DNA of 52,101 nucleotides from Flavobacteriaceae bacterium (GTDB lineage Bacteria; Bacteroidota; Bacteroidia; Flavobacteriales; Flavobacteriaceae): NCBI GenBank assembly GCA_002690085.1, contig NZDM01000002.1, positions 1 to 52,101 of the forward strand, read 5' to 3'. Shown piece by piece: positions 38,665 to 48,037 of this stretch (position 1 is its first letter; each line of letters starts with the position of its first letter). The notes under the pieces were generated by a model. It saw only the letters and a program-made list of their open reading frames with translations, ran no database searches and was not told where the DNA came from. The position numbers and the translations under genes were made by a program.

Positions 38665-40149
38665 TAATTGTTGAACCTTAAAAGTAAAAGACCAATCTAT
38701 ACCATTTAAATCAAGGAGATTGCCTTTATCATCTTGTAACTCAACTCCTACTCTATCTATTGTAACAGGGCCAAAGTAATCTCTACTGTTACTTGCCATA
38801 TCAGGGCCTAAAATTGTTATTGTTGAACCATGAGGATCATTACCCACAGGTATGACGCCTAGTACATTATTTGTTGTTGGAGCAACATTTCTTGTCTTTT
38901 TGGCTATTCTTGATTCATATATTTTATTTATTGTAAACAATTGTGCTCTAGTTAGCTGCCTTGGTGCAGCCATTGTAGCTATTGCATTACCCGAACTATC
39001 CGTAGTAAGATTATTACAGGAAGAATATTTTGGCAAATCTAATTTATTAGATGTAATATTTGTACCAATAATACCTTTATTTAATCGATTATGATTGTAA
39101 TCATCTAGTGTTAACAAAAGGTACTGTGGCCCATTTAAGTTAGGCGCTGCTTGAGCCCATGTGTAATCAGAGTTATTAACAGAAGTAAATAAACTTCCTG
39201 TAGAATCATCATATTGTTCTCGAAATCCTATAGTCCACCCCAAATTATTATTTGAAAATGAGTTTGTTACACATGAATTACAACTAGGATCTGTAGGTGT
39301 TTCTTGTCCATTATACCATATAATTGTATTATACCCAGATCCACTTGCCTTTACTCCAATTCGATTAGTAATAGAATTATAACTCATATCGATATTGTAA
39401 TAAGATGGATTTGAATTAATATAATCTACAAAAACACTAGCATTTTCATAATAACCATCTGTAACCACCTTATAAGTTAAATCACTTTGATCTGATGTTT
39501 CAACACCATAACAACTATTACCAATAAATCCTGAAATGTTATTCCATGTTTTTGGAAATTGAACTGAATAAAGTTCCATTGATATTACATTACTCAGTGT
39601 CTCAGTTAAATCAACTGAAAACGAAGTTGGATATGAAGGTTCAGTGATATTCTGACCTGCATAAGGAAAGATATTAGCTCGATATTGACTATCAATAATT
39701 ACTGTTCTCTCAACAACATTTTTTAGATTTGGATTAATAGTGCCTTGAGCCACAGGAAGATTAAATACTTGATTCACACCTAGAGTTTCTCGTTTCATTT
39801 GAAAATGATCATTATCAAAAGTTTGAACCTTATTTTGTCTAGAAGTAACTCTATCTGCTTGAGTAGGATCTGATTGAGTCAAAGATTGATTATGCCACCA
39901 ATCAAGGAGCTGATCAGTAGCTTGTTCATTAAAAGATCCTTCTTCTTCCTGTGTACTTAAAGTTTGCAACACCTTAGATCTAGCCTGTTTTAAAAATGTA
40001 ACAATGGTTTCGTTTCCTTCTTCTGAAGCTTTACTAATCAATCGATTTGATACTATTTCTATTTGACTTGATGATGGGTTGGTCAAACCTAATAGGTCTA
40101 AAATATCAGCTGTGGACCAATTATCAATATTTGTATCTAATTCACTCAT
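38653..40149 (-). CDS. Conserved virion-protein-like; paralogue of 33148..34680
   Basis: QGTINPNLKNVVERTVIIDSQYRANIFPY...TSFSVDLTETLSNVISMELYSVQFPKTW; C-terminal DYFGPVTIDRVGVELQDDKGNLLDLNG matches NYFGPVRIKKLKIRILDENGRQINLNN. Confidence 0.8.
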   Translation of the reverse strand: MSELDTNIDNWSTADILDLLGLTNPSSSQIEIVSNRLISKASEEGNETIVTFLKQARSKVLQTLSTQEEEGSFNEQATDQLLDWWHNQSLTQSDPTQADRVTSRQNKVQTFDNDHFQMKRETLGVNQVFNLPVAQGTINPNLKNVVERTVIIDSQYRANIFPYAGQNITEPSYPTSFSVDLTETLSNVISMELYSVQFPKTWNNISGFIGNSCYGVETSDQSDLTYKVVTDGYYENASVFVDYINSNPSYYNIDMSYNSITNRIGVKASGSGYNTIIWYNGQETPTDPSCNSCVTNSFSNNNLGWTIGFREQYDDSTGSLFTSVNNSDYTWAQAAPNLNGPQYLLLTLDDYNHNRLNKGIIGTNITSNKLDLPKYSSCNNLTTDSSGNAIATMAAPRQLTRAQLFTINKIYESRIAKKTRNVAPTTNNVLGVIPVGNDPHGSTITILGPDMASNSRDYFGPVTIDRVGVELQDDKGNLLDLNGIDWSFTFKVQQLYQY

Positions 40150-40227
40150 CTTGATGTATATACAATATGGATACTTTTAAGCTGTGCGTTTTTGAGTTAC
40201 TTTTTGGAAAAATTGATCTCTAAATAT

Positions 40228-41709
40228 GGTAGGTTAATGATGGCATCCCCTGGAATCAACAAAGTATTACAAGTACAAAACATGACTGACTGCCCAATCT
40301 GCTGCGAGACTTTCAATAAAAGCACCAATGCTCCGGTAACATGTGAATATGCTGACTGTGGTTATGTAGCATGCAAAAGTTGTGTTCGGACATACCTTAC
40401 AACAACAAATGCTGATCCATGTTGCATGAAATGCAATAAAACATTTAGTATGACATTTATGAATGACAATCTAAATCGATCATTTGTTTCAAAAGACTAT
40501 CGTAATCATCGTTCTCAACTTCTTCTGGAACGGGCAATCAGCCAATTGCCTGAAGCAATGGGTGAAGTTGAGCGACGCGTTCAGGTAGAAGAAAAAAAGA
40601 AAGATGTTCATGAGTTGCAAGCTCAAATGCGGGAACTGCAAGCTCGCCTTAGAATACAACAAAATGAACTCTGGCAAATGGAAAATAAAAAGACTGAAGT
40701 TGTAAAGCGCAAGTTTGTTATGGGTTGTCCTCGAGAAGATTGTCGAGGATTCTTGAGTTCTCAGTATAAATGTGGACTTTGCAACTATCATACTTGTCCT
40801 AATTGTCTATGTGTTAAAGGTCCTCATGCAGACTCTGAACATACCTGTAATCCAGACGATGTAGCTAGTGCTGAGCTTATCAAATCACAGACAAAACCTT
40901 GTCCTGCATGTGGTGAAAGAATCTCTAAAATTGAAGGTTGTGATCAAATGTGGTGCACATCCTGTCATACGGCTTTCAGTTGGAGAACTGGAGCTATTGA
41001 CAATGGCGTTGTTCATAATCCTCACTTCTTCCAGTTTCAGAGGCAAAATGCTAATGGTCAAGCAGATGGACAGCCTGGACGTGGTATGGGTCAGTGCAAT
41101 GCAAATAACATGCCAGGATATTATCTGATGCGACGTGTTGATGAGCAATTGCGTCGTTCTACCACATCAGTCACACTTTCAAGATCGCTTGGTCGGCAGG
41201 TTATGGATATCTATCGTATGCTTACCCACATTCGTGCACACGAAGTAAGAAGATACCAAAATAAGGTTCGAGAAGAAGCTGATACTATGGGTATTCGTGT
41301 AGACTATTTGTTGAAAAAAGTTACAAAAGAAGAGATGCAGCGCAAGCTTTACAACACTGATCGATCTAGGAGGCGTAATGCTTTGATTCTCAACCTATTT
41401 GAAGTAATCGGAGATGTAGGTCTAGAGTGGGTTTGGGGACTTTGTAATGCAACTGCTACTGGTGAAGCCTTCGTGCAGCTTATTCAAAATGAAGTAAAAA
41501 AAATAGATGAATTGTTTGAGTATTGCAATCGTGAATGGGCTAAGATCTCATATGATCATCGAATTACTGTTCCCGTCATCCAATACATCAATGGTCTTGA
41601 AATCAGAAAATACAATTTGTACAAATCTGGTAAACAAGAGGGCATTAATGATTATGAGTCACCAGAGTTCCTAACTTGGGCTAATTCCCTACTTACACCA
41701 GCAGTTTAA
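40228..41709 (+). CDS. RING/IBR-type (RBR-like) E3 ubiquitin ligase
   Basis: CPICCETF...CGYVACKSCVRTYL...CCMKC, CPREDCRGFLSSQYKCGLCNYHTCPNC, CPACGERISKIEGCDQMWCTSCHTAFSW. The upstream in-frame extension to 40192 does not begin with ATG. Confidence 0.88.
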   Translation, partial: GRLMMASPGINKVLQVQNMTDCPICCETFNKSTNAPVTCEYADCGYVACKSCVRTYLTTTNADPCCMKCNKTFSMTFMNDNLNRSFVSKDYRNHRSQLLLERAISQLPEAMGEVERRVQVEEKKKDVHELQAQMRELQARLRIQQNELWQMENKKTEVVKRKFVMGCPREDCRGFLSSQYKCGLCNYHTCPNCLCVKGPHADSEHTCNPDDVASAELIKSQTKPCPACGERISKIEGCDQMWCTSCHTAFSWRTGAIDNGVVHNPHFFQFQRQNANGQADGQPGRGMGQCNANNMPGYYLMRRVDEQLRRSTTSVTLSRSLGRQVMDIYRMLTHIRAHEVRRYQNKVREEADTMGIRVDYLLKKVTKEEMQRKLYNTDRSRRRNALILNLFEVIGDVGLEWVWGLCNATATGEAFVQLIQNEVKKIDELFEYCNREWAKISYDHRITVPVIQYINGLEIRKYNLYKSGKQEGINDYESPEFLTWANSLLTPAV

Positions 41710-41738
41710 AAATCTAAAAACACAAAAATATAATTAAA

Positions 41739-42245
41739 TCACTGATATCTTCTTTTGAACATATTGGTAATTTTTTCTGTAAAATCAATATGACTATTAT
41801 GAACTATCCAGCCGGGCAAGAATGTTACACCAGATCCTCTCTTCAAGTGTCGTGAGCCTTTAAAACAAAGTTGGTCAAGAATAGCCATTACTTTTTCCTC
41901 ATCTACATCGCATGAATCTCTATCTATTCTAAACTCACTCCTATACGTATATCGATTATAGTTACCCCAATCATATATTTTGTATTTTCTGTCCAATGCT
42001 AGATTATTTCTAACCAATCCAATTCCTACAATTTTGTTAATATCATTTTGCATCTCTAGAACAATGATATTAGCTCCAATTGGAACATCGTCTTTTATTC
42101 GAACGGGTGTTCCATACACACAACCTCTATACTCATTTTTACGTCTCCATGTTTGATTTTGCTCCCAAGTCTCCGTATTGAAACGAGTTGAAGCAAGATA
42201 TGGCATATTTAATGAATATAGATTAGAGAGAATAATCCACATCAA
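41739..42245 (-). CDS. Conserved giant-virus hypothetical protein
   Basis: Recognisable conserved segments VYGTPVRIKDDVPIGANIIVLEMQNDINKIVGIGLVRN and GSRHLKRGSGVTFLP. Confidence 0.7.
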   Translation of the reverse strand: MMWIILSNLYSLNMPYLASTRFNTETWEQNQTWRRKNEYRGCVYGTPVRIKDDVPIGANIIVLEMQNDINKIVGIGLVRNNLALDRKYKIYDWGNYNRYTYRSEFRIDRDSCDVDEEKVMAILDQLCFKGSRHLKRGSGVTFLPGWIVHNSHIDFTEKITNMFKRRYQ

Positions 42246-42267
42246 TTTTTATCGCTTTATAAATTAA

Positions 42268-42702
42268 ATGAGTGTTTGGATTGGCAGATGGTTCTCATAT
42301 TTATTGTCGCTTTCAATAGTTACTGTTGTATTAGTATACATTCTCGATCTACCAACATTTCTCTCTAATGCGCCAAAACTTGTTGAGGAATATTACTATG
42401 GGTCTCCTGTAAAAAGCTTTATTCTTGATATATTTTTAATTGCTATGTATATTTCTGCTGGTATGATTACAGCCAACACATTAAATATCAAGGGTGATGA
42501 TCACGCTGGTCAGTTAGGAAGCTTGGCCTTAGCCAGTGGTATAATTTCTAGTGCTTTTATGTTTTTATTTTTAGCACAAAAAGGATCTTCGTTCTTTGCC
42601 AGATGGTTTAAAGCTGCTGGGTTTAGAGCAGTTATCTATGACATTATACTTGTTTGCAGTGTATATGTTGTAATGATTCAACTACATAATAAAATATTCT
42701 AG
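42268..42702 (+). CDS. Hypothetical multi-pass membrane protein
   Basis: 144-aa ATG ORF with about four hydrophobic segments. Confidence 0.65.
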   Translation: MSVWIGRWFSYLLSLSIVTVVLVYILDLPTFLSNAPKLVEEYYYGSPVKSFILDIFLIAMYISAGMITANTLNIKGDDHAGQLGSLALASGIISSAFMFLFLAQKGSSFFARWFKAAGFRAVIYDIILVCSVYVVMIQLHNKIF

Positions 42703-42713
42703 GTATAGTGTAA

Positions 42714-43058
42714 ATGAAAGAACATTTATACAATACACTTATTGCGATTGTAATCATACTAAAAGCGTTATTTCTTTTAATTTCAATTATGTCGCGTTTA
42801 AGTCATAGATTAGGATGGGATAGTAGAACAGTTAAAATGCTTGATAAAATGCGAGAAGAATCATTGGCTGTATCTGAAGTATTTATGTATTTAGTATTAA
42901 TAGTTGTATTTTTTCCTAGAAGACGTGTAAGCGATATAAAAATTGGAAAAGAAGAGCAAATAATTGCTTTTGTACTTGGTATATTGGGTATTATTCATAC
43001 TCAGTGGGACTTATTTGAAGGTTTCTTTTTGGATATCAACAAATTAATTAATAAGTAA
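42714..43058 (+). CDS. Hypothetical membrane protein
   Basis: 114-aa ATG ORF with hydrophobic segments; 3' end overlaps the convergent methyltransferase by 11 nt. Confidence 0.65.
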   Translation: MKEHLYNTLIAIVIILKALFLLISIMSRLSHRLGWDSRTVKMLDKMREESLAVSEVFMYLVLIVVFFPRRRVSDIKIGKEEQIIAFVLGILGIIHTQWDLFEGFFLDINKLINK

Positions 43059-44418
43059 ATGTATATTTTTTAGTATGAAGATTATTAATGGCTTCTTTTT
43101 CTTCATCTGAAAATCCAAAATAGGTAGCTATAGTATCATCTGTAATTTCTTTGGGAAAATGTTTCAACTTATAAATATCTGGAATTACCTGGAAAACATA
43201 CTTTTCCAGGTATTTCATTCTATAACGGGTTGCTTCAAAAAGATAAAGAGCTGTCTTTGTCTTAAAAAAACTGGATAATCTCTCTAGATAATCAATATTA
43301 TTTGACTCAATAACATATGCATCTCTATTACTGATACCATATTTGCCATCTTTATCTATGAAAGGAAAACCATACATTTTATGTGGCATTATTAGTTTTC
43401 GTTTACCTGCAAATGCGAGTTCTTTATTGCTATAATCTACTACCAATTTTGGATTAAGACCAGAGAGAATACAGGTACGAATATTTTCATATGGATGTTC
43501 TTTATTTTTAATCTTACTAATTGTTGCTGTAGTTGAAGGCATATTCGTTTTGAAAACTTTTAACCCATCTGTTTTTAGATCTCGCTTTACTTTTCTAAAA
43601 ACAGAACAACCATAAACAGGTATTGGCTCAAATACTGATGGATCAAAAGGATATTCAATATACCTATCCAAGTCTTGGTCGTACAACATTGTAGTATTAT
43701 CAGTTGGAGCTTTGGTCATTAATAATAAACTAGTGGGTGTTTGTGCTTCACCTGAAAAGTATCTATTAGTTAAACTGTTAGACATGCAACGAACTTTATT
43801 AAGTTTGTAAGATGTAATAAACTCATAAGATTTATCTCTCCCTGGTTTCATCCAAATACTAGGAATTATGTATAGGATCTTGCCTCCTGGATTAAGTAAA
43901 TTAATGGAATGTTTGACAAAATGAAACCATATTGTTTTACCGTCTTGTTTTTTATTTTTAAAAGAGTTAGTAGGTACTTTTTTAATTCCATTACAATTGT
44001 AAGGCGGGTTACCGATGATATAATCAAACTTCGTAGAGAGATATTCTAAAAAATTACCCTCGATTACATTACATGATTCACCAAATAGGATACGTAGTTT
44101 ACCTATATTTTCCTCTCTTATTTCACTCATGAATATCATATTTTGAATGATATGCTGTGATCTTTCATTTTTATCTGGTATAATTGGTTCAAGACCCTTC
44201 ATAAGGCGCCAAAAAAGACACATAGAGAAATAACCACTGCCAGCCCCAGCGTCTAAAAAAGTTTTTGAAGGATCAGAGAAATCAGAATTATCCATCATAT
44301 CAAACATTATATTAATCAAACTAAATGGAGTAAAAATCTCTCCATACAATTGTTTATTTTCTTGGGACACATGTAAATCTTGTTGATAATCTTCTTTATC
44401 TATCGTTTGTATACTCAT
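43048..44418 (-). CDS. N6-adenine DNA methyltransferase
   Basis: Motif I FLDAGAGSGYFS, motif IV IIGNPPYN, GEIFTPFSLINIMFDMM N-terminal signature. Confidence 0.88.
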   Translation of the reverse strand: MSIQTIDKEDYQQDLHVSQENKQLYGEIFTPFSLINIMFDMMDNSDFSDPSKTFLDAGAGSGYFSMCLFWRLMKGLEPIIPDKNERSQHIIQNMIFMSEIREENIGKLRILFGESCNVIEGNFLEYLSTKFDYIIGNPPYNCNGIKKVPTNSFKNKKQDGKTIWFHFVKHSINLLNPGGKILYIIPSIWMKPGRDKSYEFITSYKLNKVRCMSNSLTNRYFSGEAQTPTSLLLMTKAPTDNTTMLYDQDLDRYIEYPFDPSVFEPIPVYGCSVFRKVKRDLKTDGLKVFKTNMPSTTATISKIKNKEHPYENIRTCILSGLNPKLVVDYSNKELAFAGKRKLIMPHKMYGFPFIDKDGKYGISNRDAYVIESNNIDYLERLSSFFKTKTALYLFEATRYRMKYLEKYVFQVIPDIYKLKHFPKEITDDTIATYFGFSDEEKEAINNLHTKKYTFTY

Positions 44419-44459
44419 ATATCAATTAATAATAATTCATATATCAGCTCAATACGCAT

Positions 44460-44804
44460 TTATATCAAAGAATGAGTCAATGCCCAAAAGAAAATAACTG
44501 TAAAAGCAGGTAATGTAAGTAGTTTAAGATGTGCAGATAAACTGGTAACAGTAGTAGCTAATGCCAAGCTAATTAAACCAAGATACGATCTTTTTACATT
44601 AATATCCTTTTCATTTTTAAAAGCATATCCAATAACTAATAGCACTAATAGTAATAAAAAATATTCTGGAATTGCACTCTTAAAAAAGTGATCATCTAAT
44701 TTATTTTTAAAATAGAGCTCATTATCTGATATTTTTTTTACAATATGTATCCCATATAAAATAGATACAACAATAATCACTAATTTTAGATGTGATGATT
44801 TCAT
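44460..44804 (-). CDS. Hypothetical membrane protein
   Basis: 114-aa ATG ORF with several hydrophobic segments. Confidence 0.6.
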   Translation of the reverse strand: MKSSHLKLVIIVVSILYGIHIVKKISDNELYFKNKLDDHFFKSAIPEYFLLLLVLLVIGYAFKNEKDINVKRSYLGLISLALATTVTSLSAHLKLLTLPAFTVIFFWALTHSLI

Positions 44805-44825
44805 TACTACATTAGTGTTAGATAT

Positions 44826-45293
44826 TTAGTTTTTATGGATTTGTATTATTTTATCAGCTACTTTTTTGTAAAAAGGTCTCATATTTTTTCGATTTCTTTT
44901 AAATTGATTCATCGTAAACCATTTAATCTCACACTTTTCAAACATACCATTTTTTTCAATTAAATGTGGAAATCTCTCTTTCATTAGTTTATAATTATTA
45001 TTAAAATAGTACGGCAATAAAGGATCATATGGAACTTCTACAAGATAAGTAGTATATCCTTCATATTCTATTTTATCATATAGGTGATTTTTTATTAAAT
45101 TACGCATATCTTTTTCGCATCCTAACATGCCATTTAATTCTTCACAACCTTCCCTAATTGCAGTAGCAATAGGACGTTCTTTTTTTTCTTTTCCGCCGCC
45201 AAAGTCACTCCATTTTTTCTCATATCCTTCTTTTCCAAGCAGTAAAAGCATAACTCCACTTTTAAAGCATACTGGTAAAATACCTGCGCCCAT
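44826..45293 (-). CDS. Nudix hydrolase
   Basis: Nudix box GKEKKERPIATAIREGCEELNGM (Gx5Ex7REUxEExGU). Confidence 0.9.
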   Translation of the reverse strand: MGAGILPVCFKSGVMLLLLGKEGYEKKWSDFGGGKEKKERPIATAIREGCEELNGMLGCEKDMRNLIKNHLYDKIEYEGYTTYLVEVPYDPLLPYYFNNNYKLMKERFPHLIEKNGMFEKCEIKWFTMNQFKRNRKNMRPFYKKVADKIIQIHKN

Positions 45294-45394
45294 CTGATAT
45301 TAATGCATATAAAAATCCCTTTATGTCTGGTTCTTAATTTTCAGTGCGATATTTTCAGTGATTAAAAAAACATTTTTTGTGACCATAATCTATA

Positions 45395-47083
45395 ATGGCT
45401 AAGTCCTACAAAAAACAAGCTAACAAAAAACAAAAACGTCATACACGGAAAAAATCAAGTCGTTCTGTTGTAAAACGTATACCAAAAGCTTTATTTAAGA
45501 AACTTGATGAGCTATCTCCGTTTGAGCTTAACTATAAGTTAATTAAAATGGCTGGACCTAATGCTCTTAACGCTGGTCGCGGCAATCCTAATTTTTTTAA
45601 TTCATTTGGGCGTCTTGTCTTCGGTGATCTACAACAAACATCTATTCAGCTTTCTACCCCAAAGGCAACAGATATTGAATTATTTCCCCTTGAAAACTCT
45701 ATGAACTTTATTAAGGTTTTAGCCAAAAAAGCTAAAAAATGGCCTGCAAAACGAGGTAGATTTTTCCTTGAATACATGAAATATCTTATTAAATGTGCTA
45801 AGGAAGATAAGGTTGATCCTCAAGCTATTATTTATGATGTAGTAAAATCATCATTAGGTTGCTATTATCCAGTTCCACCACAGATTCAACCACATTTAGC
45901 ACTTGTAGCTGAGAGATTCCTTTATGATTTAGTAATGGCTGCTGCTGATGGAAGTGAACGTGGAGCTAAAATGAAACCAAATGATTTTGGCTGTTTTGCT
46001 ACAGAAGGTGCTGCAGCAGGTATCTTATATGTATTTAATACTTTGAAGGAAAATTACTTGCTTCTACCTAAAGATAAAATTGCACTTATTACTCCTATTT
46101 TCAGTCCGTATCTAGAAATGCCAAGATTATCTGATTATGATTTAGAAATTGTTGAGCTTAAATGTAATCCAGATGATAATTTTTCACTTCCGGACAGTGA
46201 GATTGATAAATTAAAAGATAAGAGAATCAAAGCACTTTTTATGGTTAATCCCGCTAATCCTGCTGCATTCTCGTTATCTAAGGAAAATATTGATCGAATT
46301 GGAAATATTGTAGATAATGAACGTCAGGATCTTATTGTACTTTCTGATAATGTATACGCACCTTTTGCTGATCAGTATAATTCTTTTATGATTTCATGTC
46401 CATTAAATACAATTGAAGTTTATTCACTCAGTAAATACTTTGGTACTACTGGCTGGCGTTTAGGTCTTACTATGCTTGCAAAGAATAATCGTATTGATAA
46501 GCTTTTGAAAAATCTTCCACAAAAATATAAGAAGGCTCTTCATAAACGTTATGAAACCGCTACTCTTGATCCTGAAAAACTAACATTTATGGACCGTCTT
46601 GTTTTTGATAGTCGTCAAGTAGCTGAAGCACATGTAGGTGGTTTATCTACACCTCAACAAGTGCTTATGGGCATCTTATTATATTATGATATTCACGACA
46701 GGGCTAATGGAGAACCATATAGAAACAAAATTAAATCTATTCTTAAGAAAAGAATCACCAGTTTTTATGATGAACTCAAAACCCCTATTACTATTGTGCC
46801 AACACAAACAGATTACTATAGCTTGGTAGATATTCCTGCTGTGACCAAAAATGCATATGGTGAAAAAGCAGCTGCATACCTAGTTAAGGAATATGAATAT
46901 CTTGAGTTCTTGTTTCATTTGGTAAGTAAATACCATACTATTTTATTGCCTGGATCAGGTTTTGGTTCGACTCCATGGCGTTTAAGAATTAGTCTTGCCA
47001 ACTTAACTGACGATAAATATCCTATCATTGGAAAAAATATCTTAAAATGTATTGGTGATCTCGTAGCACCAGCTCTAAGATAA
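45395..47083 (+). CDS. Aspartate 4-decarboxylase (PLP-dependent, AsdA-like) with basic N-terminal tail
   Basis: LSPFELNYKLIKMA, LNAGRGNPNF, LGCYYPVPPQIQPH, KIALITPIFSPYLEMP, MVNPANPAAFSLS, PLP-lysine segment VYSLSKYFGTTGWRLG, GLSTPQQV, LLPGSGFGS; matches the AsdA family rather than a generic aminotransferase. Confidence 0.9.
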   Translation: MAKSYKKQANKKQKRHTRKKSSRSVVKRIPKALFKKLDELSPFELNYKLIKMAGPNALNAGRGNPNFFNSFGRLVFGDLQQTSIQLSTPKATDIELFPLENSMNFIKVLAKKAKKWPAKRGRFFLEYMKYLIKCAKEDKVDPQAIIYDVVKSSLGCYYPVPPQIQPHLALVAERFLYDLVMAAADGSERGAKMKPNDFGCFATEGAAAGILYVFNTLKENYLLLPKDKIALITPIFSPYLEMPRLSDYDLEIVELKCNPDDNFSLPDSEIDKLKDKRIKALFMVNPANPAAFSLSKENIDRIGNIVDNERQDLIVLSDNVYAPFADQYNSFMISCPLNTIEVYSLSKYFGTTGWRLGLTMLAKNNRIDKLLKNLPQKYKKALHKRYETATLDPEKLTFMDRLVFDSRQVAEAHVGGLSTPQQVLMGILLYYDIHDRANGEPYRNKIKSILKKRITSFYDELKTPITIVPTQTDYYSLVDIPAVTKNAYGEKAAAYLVKEYEYLEFLFHLVSKYHTILLPGSGFGSTPWRLRISLANLTDDKYPIIGKNILKCIGDLVAPALR

Positions 47084-47101
47084 AATATTTGATAAATACA
47101 T

Positions 47102-47452
47102 ATGGATATCGTAAAGCCTTTCCTTATTGGTGGATCCGTTATTGCGGGTTCTAAGTTTGTATCTAAATACGCTTCACCTGCATTAGCTCCTTTAATTGGT
47201 GGTATGCCGACTGGTATTATTGCTACTTATTTCATGGATACTGACAAAGCAAAGACTGAATATTACAATGGTTATGCTTACAGCTCTTTCCTTCTTTTTG
47301 TAGCAATTTTATGCTGCCATTTATGGTCTGCAAATAGCAACACACCTGTTAATATTATTTCTACTGTATGTATTCTTATTTGGGCTGTTCTTAGTTACAT
47401 TGTTGTTAACACCTTTGTCATTAAAGCTAAGAGTGGTAAATCTAAAAAATAA
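47102..47452 (+). CDS. Small multi-pass membrane protein (paralogue of 4099..4470)
   Basis: PFLIGGSVIAGSKFVSKYASPALAPLIGGMPTGI aligns with QFIIGGLTVAGITGFSNHLNNPALAGIIASVPIGM; both end in KxxKKSK/KSGKSKK. Confidence 0.8.
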   Translation: MDIVKPFLIGGSVIAGSKFVSKYASPALAPLIGGMPTGIIATYFMDTDKAKTEYYNGYAYSSFLLFVAILCCHLWSANSNTPVNIISTVCILIWAVLSYIVVNTFVIKAKSGKSKK

Positions 47453-47454
47453 TT

Positions 47455-47709
47455 TTAGAATAAACCTTCTATCAGCGCCAGAGTGATAATCATCAATATA
47501 ATTGAACACAATGTGTTTACTTTTAACATTAACAGCATAAAACATATACTCATCAAAATACATATCAATTGTTTTTTTTTGCATTTATAATAACAATTGA
47601 TATCGCAGTAACTGCAGACAATTGCAGAAGCACTTTTTCCGCATATATCGCAAGTTCTAAGATAACTCATTACCTCTTTTTGCAATTCGTTTGGAAGTCG
47701 CTTCATCAC
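47455..47709 (-). CDS. Hypothetical Cys-rich membrane protein
   Basis: CDICGKSASAIVCSYCDINCYYKCKKK then hydrophobic segments; 84 aa. Confidence 0.55.
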   Translation of the reverse strand: MMKRLPNELQKEVMSYLRTCDICGKSASAIVCSYCDINCYYKCKKKQLICILMSICFMLLMLKVNTLCSIILMIITLALIEGLF

Positions 47710-47728
47710 ATATCATTTAATGCTATGT

Positions 47729-48037
47729 TTAAGTGTCTTGACAATTATGATTACAAACATAATATTCCTGATCATTAGTTAGTATATAATCAAAATTGTA
47801 GTCATGAATATGATATATTTCTCTTGTTTTATCTAGTTTTTCTATTAAGACGTGCAAATCATTTTCAACTAATTTAATGCGCAAAGCATCTAGTATATGT
47901 TTAATAATTTCATCCTTAGTATTGAAGGCATTCACATCTATTTGTCTTGTAAAGCCTCCAAATGTATCGCACGATATAGTAATTTTTCTGGTAATTTTTA
48001 CATAAGGTAGCATATAACTTTCTATAGAGTGTTCCAT
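47729..48037 (-). CDS. Hypothetical protein
   Basis: 102-aa ATG ORF. Confidence 0.55.
   Translation of the reverse strand: MEHSIESYMLPYVKITRKITISCDTFGGFTRQIDVNAFNTKDEIIKHILDALRIKLVENDLHVLIEKLDKTREIYHIHDYNFDYILTNDQEYYVCNHNCQDT

Noticed and set aside
47321-47584. 87-aa minus-strand ORF
   Set aside because: Overlaps the well-supported membrane-protein gene at 47102..47452 and another ORF, with no domain support.
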